Shown here one piece after another: positions 46,256-52,330 of a DNA stretch of 52,330 nt (positions are counted from its first letter, which is position 1; every line of letters starts with the position of its first letter). The notes below the pieces were generated by a model, which was not told the DNA's origin, did no database searches, and was given only the letters and a program-made list of their open reading frames with translations. Source of the DNA: an uncultured Pelagibacteraceae bacterium (GTDB taxonomy: Bacteria > Pseudomonadota > Alphaproteobacteria > Pelagibacterales > Pelagibacteraceae); NCBI GenBank assembly GCA_902595725.1, contig CACJRJ010000009.1:1-52330 (forward strand). Direction: 5' to 3'. Both the position numbers and the translations under genes were made by a program.

Positions 46256-46694
46256 CTTGGATAGGATTTCCTTTTAACCATTCACTTTCCTCATTTTGGT
46301 AATGTTCTTTTTTCCAAATAGGAGATCTTTTTTTAATTTCTTCAATTATGTATCTAGAAAGAATATATGTTTCTGCTCTATGAGGACAAGCAACTGCAAT
46401 AATGATGCTTATTTCACCTAATCCCAAATATCCTTTTACATGCTCTATATAAACCGCTTTGTCTTTAATTTTTAATTTTTTATCAACTTCATTATAGATT
46501 TCTTCAAAACTTTTGATTACCATTGCATCATGACTATCATAAGTAATTCCTGTTACTTTTTTATTTTCATTATTATCTCTAACAGTTCCCTTAAAAATTA
46601 ATGAAGCGCCAAATTTAGATGAAGATATAAATTCTTCAGCTTTATTAACTTCTATTTTTTCTTTTTTAAGATCTATTATTTTTGCATGAAGCAT
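46248..46694 (-). CDS. moaE: Molybdopterin synthase large subunit MoaE
   Basis: This 148-residue catalytic subunit converts cyclic pyranopterin monophosphate to molybdopterin using sulfur from MoaD. Marks are FKGTVRDNNENKKV, the conserved HRAETYILSRYIIEEIKKR (arginine and lysine contacts) and SPIWKKEHY with the active-site lysine. Its start overlaps the moaD stop by one base. Last gene of the moaA-C-D-E unit. Confidence 0.94.
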   Translation of the reverse strand: MLHAKIIDLKKEKIEVNKAEEFISSSKFGASLIFKGTVRDNNENKKVTGITYDSHDAMVIKSFEEIYNEVDKKLKIKDKAVYIEHVKGYLGLGEISIIIAVACPHRAETYILSRYIIEEIKKRSPIWKKEHYQNEESEWLKGNPIQAN

Positions 46695-46963
46695 TAACCA
46701 CCTCCGATAGGGGGGATAATCCCAATTTTTTGATCCTTTGTAATTTTATAATTTTCAGAAATAATATTGTTATCTTCTGAGCAGAAGGCTGAGGTTTCAA
46801 TTATTTTTTTATAATTTTCGTTTCCTTTAAACTTTTCATCTACATAATTAATTATTTTTTTCTTTAAATCTTTAATTGAAATCTTTTTTTCAATATTAAA
46901 TTCTAAAAAATCTTTATCACTTAAATCTCTACTTGCTCCAAAAAGCTCAAGTTTAACTTTCAT
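46694..46963 (-). CDS. moaD: Molybdopterin synthase sulfur carrier MoaD
   Basis: This 89-residue ubiquitin-like protein ends in IPPIGGG, whose terminal Gly carries thiocarboxylate sulfur to MoaE. The start MKVKLELFGASRDL is typical. Two bases separate it from moaC. It parallels ThiS at 15672 in design but belongs to the Mo-cofactor pathway. Confidence 0.93.
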   Translation of the reverse strand: MKVKLELFGASRDLSDKDFLEFNIEKKISIKDLKKKIINYVDEKFKGNENYKKIIETSAFCSEDNNIISENYKITKDQKIGIIPPIGGG

Positions 46964-46965
46964 AA

Positions 46966-47511
46966 TTAAAAAATATTTTCTAAGAATTTAGGAAGTCCAT
47001 CTGGATTTGTCCATAGTCCACTCTTGCCACCTTCTTTAATTAGTAATTTAATATTATCAATTTTTAGATGTGGATTTACAATTTTACTTAAATCATAAAT
47101 TGTTATTAGCGCTGCATTAACTCCCATAATTGCTTCCATCTCGACACCTGTTTTTGCAACTGCTGAAACAACACAAAATACTTCTAAAGAAGAATCTTCT
47201 TCATGCATAATAATTTTTGTTGCAGTGTGATCTATTGGAAGAGGATGACACAAGGGAATTAATTCACTTGTTTTTTTCACACCCAAAACAGCCGAAACTT
47301 CTGCTAAAGTTATAGGATCTCCCTTGGGCATTTCTTTATTTTTAATCATATTAAAAACTTCTTTCCCAACATAAATTTTTCCTGATGCAAGAGCTCTTCT
47401 AAATGTTTCTTTTTTTGAGGAAACATCAACCATATTAAATGAATTTTTTTTAAAAATTTCTTTTGCCCAATCTTTTAATTCATCTTGATTTACTATTTTT
47501 AATTTAGTCAA
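46966..47511 (-). CDS. moaC: Cyclic pyranopterin monophosphate synthase MoaC
   Basis: This protein of up to 181 residues performs the second half of the first Mo-cofactor step together with MoaA. Marks are MVDVSSKKETFRRA, LIPLCHPLPID and the KTGVEMEAIMGVNAALITIYDL active-site region (TGVEMEA). The start is uncertain: TTG at 47511 follows the moaA stop directly, whereas ATG at 47433 would begin at MVDVSS, shorter than E. coli by 14 residues. The N-terminal extension of 26 residues (TTG start) is plausible. Confidence 0.93.
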   Translation of the reverse strand: MTKLKIVNQDELKDWAKEIFKKNSFNMVDVSSKKETFRRALASGKIYVGKEVFNMIKNKEMPKGDPITLAEVSAVLGVKKTSELIPLCHPLPIDHTATKIIMHEEDSSLEVFCVVSAVAKTGVEMEAIMGVNAALITIYDLSKIVNPHLKIDNIKLLIKEGGKSGLWTNPDGLPKFLENIF

Positions 47512-48498
47512 TTATCCTCCTGTTTTAGATAAATTTTTAGTTGAACCTGTGTCCCCAAGTTCTAAATAATGTGACTCTTTTTTAAACTGCATTTGTTTTA
47601 ATATAAGGTCTTTTAACTCGTTAAGTTGATCATCTTTTTGTAATAAATGTCTTACACTTATTCCAGTATTTCCAAATAAACAAAGTCTCAAATCTCCTCT
47701 AGAAGTAATCCTTAATCGATTACAAGTTTTACAAAAATCTTTTGAATAAGGGGCAATTATTCCAAATTTACCTTTATATTCAGGGTTTATATAATTTAGC
47801 GATGGACCGGCATCTTTCCCTAAGGTTTGATAAATCCAATTATTTTCACTTAAATAATTCTTAAATATCTTAGATGAAGTATGATATTTTTTAAAATATT
47901 CTAAATTATCACCTGTTTGCATTAGCTCTATATATCTAAAATCTATTTTGTTATTTTGAATAAATTTTGACCATGCATTAAAGTCTTTTTCTGATGAATT
48001 AACTCCATTCAGTAGAACAGCATTAATTTTAATATTTTCAAAACCTAATTCTTGCAAATTTTTTATTCCTTCTAAAATTTCTGGTAACCTGTCATGGCCA
48101 GTAACATTTTTAAAAGTTTCACGGCTAAGACTATCTATACTTATGTTTATTCCATTTAAACCAGTTTCAACTAATAGCTTTGCTTTTTTATTTAAATGAT
48201 AGCCATTTGTTGTAATTACAACTTTTTTTATTCCAGCATCTACTTTTAAAATTTTAATAATTTCAAAAAAATCTTTTCTTACAGTTGGCTCACCACCTGT
48301 AATTCTAATTTTATTAACACCTAATTCAGAGAAGCATTTTGCAAGACGTTTTATTTCATCAAGATGAAGAAATTTTCTATTATCACTTTTATCGACTTGG
48401 TAACCATTTGGCAAACAATAACCACATTTAAAATTGCAAACATCTGTAATTGACATTCTAATATACGGAAATGTTCTACCAAAACTATCTTTAAGCAT
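47512..48498 (-). CDS. moaA: GTP 3',8-cyclase MoaA (radical SAM)
   Basis: This 328-residue radical SAM enzyme cyclises GTP. The N-terminal cluster motif is C-x3-C-x2-C in CNFKCGYC. The C-terminal cluster is C-x2-C-x13-C in CKTCNRLR and RLCLFG, and the protein ends in the conserved Gly-Gly needed for activity. RITGGEPTVRKD and SIDSLSRETF are further MoaA marks. It leads moaA-C-D-E, divergent from the PhyH gene by 50 bases. Confidence 0.96.
   Translation of the reverse strand: MLKDSFGRTFPYIRMSITDVCNFKCGYCLPNGYQVDKSDNRKFLHLDEIKRLAKCFSELGVNKIRITGGEPTVRKDFFEIIKILKVDAGIKKVVITTNGYHLNKKAKLLVETGLNGINISIDSLSRETFKNVTGHDRLPEILEGIKNLQELGFENIKINAVLLNGVNSSEKDFNAWSKFIQNNKIDFRYIELMQTGDNLEYFKKYHTSSKIFKNYLSENNWIYQTLGKDAGPSLNYINPEYKGKFGIIAPYSKDFCKTCNRLRITSRGDLRLCLFGNTGISVRHLLQKDDQLNELKDLILKQMQFKKESHYLELGDTGSTKNLSKTGG
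47515..47520 (-). promoter_or_regulatory. GGAGGA at the moaA end as possible moaC ribosome-binding site
   Basis: The two Gly codons ending moaA read GGAGGA on the minus strand, a perfect Shine-Dalgarno core. They are followed by the TAA stop and at once by the moaC TTG. The 3-4 base spacing to TTG is shorter than optimal, so coupling rather than independent initiation is likely. Confidence 0.5.
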
Positions 48499-48548
48499 TT
48501 TTATTTATTTTTTTTTAAATTAAGTTATCATAATTATTAAATTATATC

Positions 48549-49385
48549 ATGACCAAAATCCTTACCAATGATGAGATAAATCAGTTTAAAAAAGATGGTG
48601 CTATATTTTTGAAAGGAAAATTTGATGGTAGTTGGATAAAAAAACTTCAGACTGGAATAGAAAAAGATATAAAAAATCCAAGCCCCAGATTTAAATCTCA
48701 TACTTTAGAAAAAGGTGTTCCTTCATATCTAGAAGATTATTGGACTTGGCATTTAGTGCCTGAATTTAAAGATTTTGTATTCAATTCACCTTATGCAAAA
48801 ATAGCATCAGAATTAATGTCAGCAAGAAAAATAAATCTTGTTATGGATAATTGGTTTTTAAGAGAAGGTGGTTCTAAATCAAAAACTCCTTTCCATCACG
48901 ATGTTAGCTATTTTGATATGGAAGGCACAATGTGTGTACTTTGGCTACCACTTCAACCAAGTAAAAAAGATGAAGGTGTTGCCTGGGTAAAAGGATCACA
49001 TCTATGGAATAAATTGTTTTTAAGGGTTCTTTTTAAAGATGGTCACAAGATTGAAGGTGATGAATGTATAATTAATGGAAAAAAATATGAAACACCTCCA
49101 GATATTTTAGGAAATAAAGAGAAATATGAATTTTTAAATTGGGATTGTGATTTAGGAGACTGTGTAATTTTTGACATGAGAACACTTCATGGTGCTCTTA
49201 GTTCATCTATACCAAAAAAAACATTAAGTCGTTATACATTAAGAGTAGCAAAAGAAGATGCAAAAATAAGTTATATTGGAGATTGGACTAGTTATAACTA
49301 TAGAAAAGCCATGCAAGATGCTGGATATAAAAATGGCGATCCTCTAGGTGGTGAAATGTTTCCAACTTTATATGAAGCTAATTAA
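48549..49385 (+). CDS. Phytanoyl-CoA dioxygenase (PhyH) family protein
   Basis: This 278-residue Fe(II)/2-oxoglutarate-dependent oxygenase fold has the metal triad H116-x-D118 (PFHHDVS) and the distal H214 (TLHGALSS); a later Arg in SRYTLRVA probably holds 2-oxoglutarate. The family hydroxylates fatty acyl-CoA, ectoine, phosphonates and other small molecules; the substrate here is unknown. The protein opens with NDEINQFKKDGAIFLKG, typical for PhyH proteins in SAR11. Its stop codon lies in the stem of the terminator that follows. Confidence 0.88.
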   Translation: MTKILTNDEINQFKKDGAIFLKGKFDGSWIKKLQTGIEKDIKNPSPRFKSHTLEKGVPSYLEDYWTWHLVPEFKDFVFNSPYAKIASELMSARKINLVMDNWFLREGGSKSKTPFHHDVSYFDMEGTMCVLWLPLQPSKKDEGVAWVKGSHLWNKLFLRVLFKDGHKIEGDECIINGKKYETPPDILGNKEKYEFLNWDCDLGDCVIFDMRTLHGALSSSIPKKTLSRYTLRVAKEDAKISYIGDWTSYNYRKAMQDAGYKNGDPLGGEMFPTLYEAN

Positions 49386-49412
49386 CTTCTAGTCCTTAAG
49401 ACTAGAAGTTAA
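49382..49412. terminator. Bidirectional hairpin terminator between PhyH and GYD genes
   Basis: A perfect 13-base stem (49382-49394 with 49400-49412) and a 5-base loop CTTAA lie between two convergent genes. The A-rich and T-rich flanks could serve both directions. The stem includes the PhyH stop codon. It is the only clear terminator-like hairpin I found in the window. Confidence 0.8.
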
Positions 49413-49424
49413 ATTTCTAAAAAT

Positions 49425-49748
49425 TTATCCTGCAGGCTTATATAGACCCATTGCTTTTCCAGCCATCTCAGCTGTTTTACTCATATCCATTTCTTCTAAT
49501 ATAGTAAAATTGCTAATAGCCCCAGAAGCCTCCACTGCTAATTTAACTGCAGCCATTGATTCAAAGTCTTTTCCACTAACACATCCAACAAAATCATACG
49601 ATCCTCTTGTTATCGCAAATGATTCCATTTTAGCATCTAATGCTGTTGCCAATGCATTTGCAGCAGCAGCTCTATCTTGCTTGGGATCTTTTATAAATCC
49701 TTTAAATGCTTGGGCAGTATAGTTTCCAATTATATAAAATTTAGCCAT
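49425..49748 (-). CDS. GYD domain-containing protein
   Basis: This 107-residue protein has a ferredoxin-like fold GYD domain (MAKFYIIGNYTAQAFKGFIK, ITRGSYDFVGCVSG with the eponymous G-S-Y-D variant, then AVKLAVEASG). Function is unknown; similar proteins bind small ligands. It has a strong Shine-Dalgarno (AAGGAG at 49755-49760, six bases before ATG) and Ala-rich, higher-G+C codons, suggesting high expression. It stands alone, closed by the shared hairpin. Confidence 0.85.
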   Translation of the reverse strand: MAKFYIIGNYTAQAFKGFIKDPKQDRAAAANALATALDAKMESFAITRGSYDFVGCVSGKDFESMAAVKLAVEASGAISNFTILEEMDMSKTAEMAGKAMGLYKPAG

Positions 49749-49852
49749 AATATTCTCCTTTCTTTTATATTTAGAATATCATTTTTACAAAAATGTTATA
49801 ATGAGTAAATTGCATAGTAGACACAATCTAAAGTAATGCTAAATTGAAGCTT

Positions 49853-51295
49853 ATGTACGAAAAATTTGGACAATTTATTGATGGTAAGTGGCAACAGTCG
49901 TCTGACAAATCAACATATGAAGTTATAAATCCGGCTAATGAAGAAATTATAGGTCATGCATCAAAAGCAACACCTGCTGATGTTGATAAAGCATTAAAGT
50001 CAGCTGCGAAAGGTTTGGAAGTTTGGAAGCAAACACCGCCTTGGCAAAGATCTTATATTATTAGAAAAATAGCAGACAAGATGAGAGAAAAACAAGATGT
50101 CCTAGCTAAATGGATGACACTTGAGGTTGGTAAGCCATTTGCGGAAGCTAAAGGCGAAGTTGGTGGAGCAGCAGATATTTTTGAATGGAATGCTGAAGAA
50201 ACAAAAAGAATTTATGGACAAACAGTTGAAAGTAGATTTGCAGATACTAGAGTACATGTTTATTACCAGCCAATAGGAGTTGTTGCAGCTCTTACACCTT
50301 GGAATTTTCCATTAGTTTTATCTTCAAGAAAAATTTCAACAGCTTTAGCAGCAGGATGTTCGGTAATAGTTAAGCCAGATGTTATAACACCAGGAACAGT
50401 AATGGAACTTATCGATATATGCAGAGAATGTGGAGTTCCTCCTGGAGTAGTAAATTTATTATCTGGAGATCCTCCAAGTATTGCACAACAATTAATTTCA
50501 TCAGATATAATTAAAAAAATTTCAGTAACTGGATCAACAAGGGTTGGAAAATTAATTCTTAAACAAGCAGCTGATAAAGTACAAAGAGTTACAATGGAAC
50601 TTAGTGGTCATTCTCCATTTATTGTTTTTGACGATGCAAATATAGAAAAAGCTACTGATATGGCAATTTCTGCAAAATATAGAAATAATGGACAAGTTTG
50701 TATTTCACCAAATAGATTTTATATCCAAGAAAACAAAAAAGATGAATTTGTTAATTTGTTTATTGAAAAAACAAAAAAACTAAAAATAGGCGATGGCATG
50801 GACCCAAATGTTCAACTTGGTCCTTTAACAACAAAAAAAAGATTAAATGAAGTAGAAGAATTAGTTGAAACAACGAAAAAAGAAGGTGCAAAAGTATTAT
50901 TAGGTGGAAAAAGACCCGCTGGATTTAATAAAGGTTTTTATTATGAACCAACAATTTTTGATAATGTGAAAGATGACTTTACAATTATGAAAGTTGAGCC
51001 ATTTGGTCCACTAGTACCAATGTTATCCTTTAAATCATTTGACGAAGTAATTGAAAGAGCAAATAATAATGATCTAGGTCTTAGTAGTTACATATGTACA
51101 AACTCAATGGAACAAGCGCATAGAGCTTCAGAACTAATGGAAACGGGTACTGTTGCGGTTAATACTCCTCTAGTAGCCATAGCAGAAGCGCCTTTTGGAG
51201 GAATCAAACAAACAGGTTATGGAAGAGAAGGTGGTTCCATGGCAATTAAAGACTACTTAAATGTTAAATATACTCATCTAGGAATTAAAGGTTAG
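49853..51295 (+). CDS. NAD(P)-dependent aldehyde dehydrogenase
   Basis: This enzyme of about 480 residues oxidises an aldehyde to the acid. Catalytic residues are C283 (GQVCISPNRF) and general base E249 (MELSGHSP; usually ELGGKSP). The cofactor region reads PWNFPLVLSSRKISTALAAG and VIVKPDVITPG, with Asp where most relatives have Glu or Ala. It is closest to succinate-semialdehyde dehydrogenase-like enzymes, but the substrate is not proven. TTG at 49844 is in frame; I chose ATG 49853 (MYEKFGQFIDGKW). It abuts the FAH gene and probably forms an operon with it. Confidence 0.92.
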   Translation: MYEKFGQFIDGKWQQSSDKSTYEVINPANEEIIGHASKATPADVDKALKSAAKGLEVWKQTPPWQRSYIIRKIADKMREKQDVLAKWMTLEVGKPFAEAKGEVGGAADIFEWNAEETKRIYGQTVESRFADTRVHVYYQPIGVVAALTPWNFPLVLSSRKISTALAAGCSVIVKPDVITPGTVMELIDICRECGVPPGVVNLLSGDPPSIAQQLISSDIIKKISVTGSTRVGKLILKQAADKVQRVTMELSGHSPFIVFDDANIEKATDMAISAKYRNNGQVCISPNRFYIQENKKDEFVNLFIEKTKKLKIGDGMDPNVQLGPLTTKKRLNEVEELVETTKKEGAKVLLGGKRPAGFNKGFYYEPTIFDNVKDDFTIMKVEPFGPLVPMLSFKSFDEVIERANNNDLGLSSYICTNSMEQAHRASELMETGTVAVNTPLVAIAEAPFGGIKQTGYGREGGSMAIKDYLNVKYTHLGIKG

Positions 51296-52138
51296 ATGAA
51301 GTTATTAAGAGTTGGCGAAAAAGGAAAAGAAAAACCAGCTATTTTAGACAAAAATAATAAAATTAGAGATTTAAGTTCGCTAATCAAAGATTTTAATCCC
51401 GATAATTTAAAATTTGAAACAGTTTCAAAGTTAGAAAATATAAATCTGGATACATTGCCTGAAATAAAAGACAGTAAGAGAATAGGTGCTTGTATTAATA
51501 AGCCAGGAAAATTTATTGCAATAGGACTAAATTATTCTGATCATGCAAAAGAAACAGGAGCAAAACCGCCAGCAGAACCTATAGTCTTCATGAAAGCGAC
51601 TAGCAGTATTTCAGGGCCCAATGATAATATAGAAATCCCAAAACACTCTTCCAAGTTAGATTGGGAAGTTGAGCTAGCAATAGTTATTGGAAAAGAAGCA
51701 AAAAATATTTCTGAGAAAGAAGCGTCAGATCATATATTAGGCTACTGTATTGTTAATGATGTTAGCGAAAGAGAATGGCAACTCGAGAAATCGGGTCAAT
51801 GGGTCAAAGGAAAGTCAGGTGATACATTTGGACCAACGGGACCTTATTTAGTAACTCAAGATGAAATTCCTGATATTAATAATTTAAATTTAATATTAGA
51901 AGTTAATGGAAAAAAAATGCAATCTGGCAATACAAAGAATATGATTTTTAATACAAATTTTTTAATTTCTTATTTAAGTAAGTTTATGTCTTTACAACCA
52001 GGTGATTTAATTACTACAGGAACCCCTGCAGGAGTTGGAATGGGAATGAAGCCACAAGTATTTTTAAAATCAGGCGATAATATTAAATTGAGTATAGATT
52101 TTTTGGGCGAACAAAATTCAAAAGTTGTAATCAAATAA
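51296..52138 (+). CDS. Fumarylacetoacetate hydrolase (FAH) family protein
   Basis: This 280-residue FAH-fold enzyme has the metal-binding E-x-E in DWEVELAIVIG with the later Asp of VNDVSEREW. The start of the domain, FIAIGLNYSDHAKETGA, and the end, ITTGTPAGVGMG, are diagnostic. Relatives hydrolyse, decarboxylate or isomerise 2-keto acids, so the exact reaction is unknown. ATG directly follows the aldehyde dehydrogenase stop, suggesting a joint catabolic step. Confidence 0.92.
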   Translation: MKLLRVGEKGKEKPAILDKNNKIRDLSSLIKDFNPDNLKFETVSKLENINLDTLPEIKDSKRIGACINKPGKFIAIGLNYSDHAKETGAKPPAEPIVFMKATSSISGPNDNIEIPKHSSKLDWEVELAIVIGKEAKNISEKEASDHILGYCIVNDVSEREWQLEKSGQWVKGKSGDTFGPTGPYLVTQDEIPDINNLNLILEVNGKKMQSGNTKNMIFNTNFLISYLSKFMSLQPGDLITTGTPAGVGMGMKPQVFLKSGDNIKLSIDFLGEQNSKVVIK

Positions 52139-52146
52139 AATAAACC

Positions 52147-52330
52147 ATGTTTGAATTATTTATTGCTTTGGGTGCAGGATTAATTAGTTTTTTGTCACCC
52201 TGTGTTTTACCTCTTATTCCAGGTTATATTTCTTATATTTCTGGAAGTTCACTTAATGAATTAATTGAGAAAAAAAATATTAATTTAATACCAATCATTT
52301 TATTTACCGTTGGTTTTTCTATTGTCTTTA
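52147..52330 (+). CDS. CcdA-like cytochrome c biogenesis membrane protein, N-terminal fragment
   Basis: The open frame starts with ATG at 52147, runs 61 codons and is cut by the window end. The N-terminus FELFIALGAGLISFLSPCVLPLIPGY (read as LGAGLISFLSPCVLP then LIPGY) is the CcdA/DsbD transmembrane motif with the redox cysteine in SPCVLP. Known role: carries electrons across the membrane for cytochrome c and disulfide reduction. The second cysteine and remaining helices are outside the window. Confidence 0.85.
   Translation, partial: MFELFIALGAGLISFLSPCVLPLIPGYISYISGSSLNELIEKKNINLIPIILFTVGFSIVF

Noticed and set aside
1-52330. tRNA, rRNA, CRISPR, insertion sequence or prophage
   Set aside because: I examined the spacers of about 80-150 bases and saw no cloverleaf, regular direct repeats, terminal inverted repeats or integrase/transposase-like proteins. 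A tRNAscan or CRISPR search would be decisive.

Overview
The window is a gene-dense, strongly A+T-rich stretch of a bacterial chromosome. Gene content and protein sequences fit a streamlined alphaproteobacterium, most likely the SAR11 / Candidatus Pelagibacter lineage. Supporting signs are the NDUFA12 complex I accessory subunit beside a DUF2155 protein, purN-purM beside a DUF2066 protein and an Hda-like ATPase, an iscR-suf operon, lysine- and asparagine-rich proteins, very short spacers and frequent gene overlaps. This placement is inference from sequence; no search was run. I see no rRNA, tRNA, CRISPR array, insertion sequence, prophage or integrase. No stretch above about 150 bases lacks a gene.

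Layout. 1-4829 (minus): outer-membrane biogenesis, lptF-lptG-lptD-surA, with surA cut by the window edge. 4890-6756 (plus): pepA and ndk. 6746-8339 (minus): purM-purN. 8338-11863 (plus): a DUF2066 exported protein, an Hda-like ATPase and aspS. 11864-12694 (minus): a protein resembling the C-terminal part of class II ribonucleotide reductase. 12809-13529 (plus): NDUFA12 and DUF2155. 13526-15655 (minus): aroQ-accB-accC. 15672-16666 (plus): thiS-thiG. 16663-18423 (minus): RNase E/G. 18506-24140 (plus): PBP1A, prfB with a programmed frameshift, and an AsmA-like protein. 24137-25369 (minus): tyrS. 25417-26517 (plus): anmK. 26514-27170 (minus): an alpha/beta hydrolase.

27309-33667 (plus) is an iscR-sufBCDSUTA operon, with an IscR type 1-like site over its promoter, followed by a small unknown gene. 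33669-39876 holds glnA, a YbaK-like deacylase, two EamA exporters, a homocysteine methyltransferase, a TSUP transporter, moaB and DUF1244. 39907-48498 is a molybdenum-enzyme region: coxG, coxSLM (form II CO dehydrogenase-like), two half-length XdhC/CoxI genes, yjbQ and a MocA-like cytidylyltransferase on plus, facing moaA-moaC-moaD-moaE on minus. Enzyme, maturation factors and cofactor synthesis are therefore side by side. 48549-52330 carries a PhyH-type dioxygenase, a GYD protein, an aldehyde dehydrogenase, an FAH-family hydrolase and the start of a CcdA-like gene.

The points most worth a second look are the cox cluster with its unusual active-site loop and split XdhC; an RNase E lacking the zinc-link cysteines; a stand-alone ribonucleotide reductase C-terminal protein; the prfB frameshift; the IscR operator; divergent genes whose start codons overlap; and a pattern of convergent genes sharing stop codons without terminators. 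I found no convincing wholly new system such as a defence island or mobile element.
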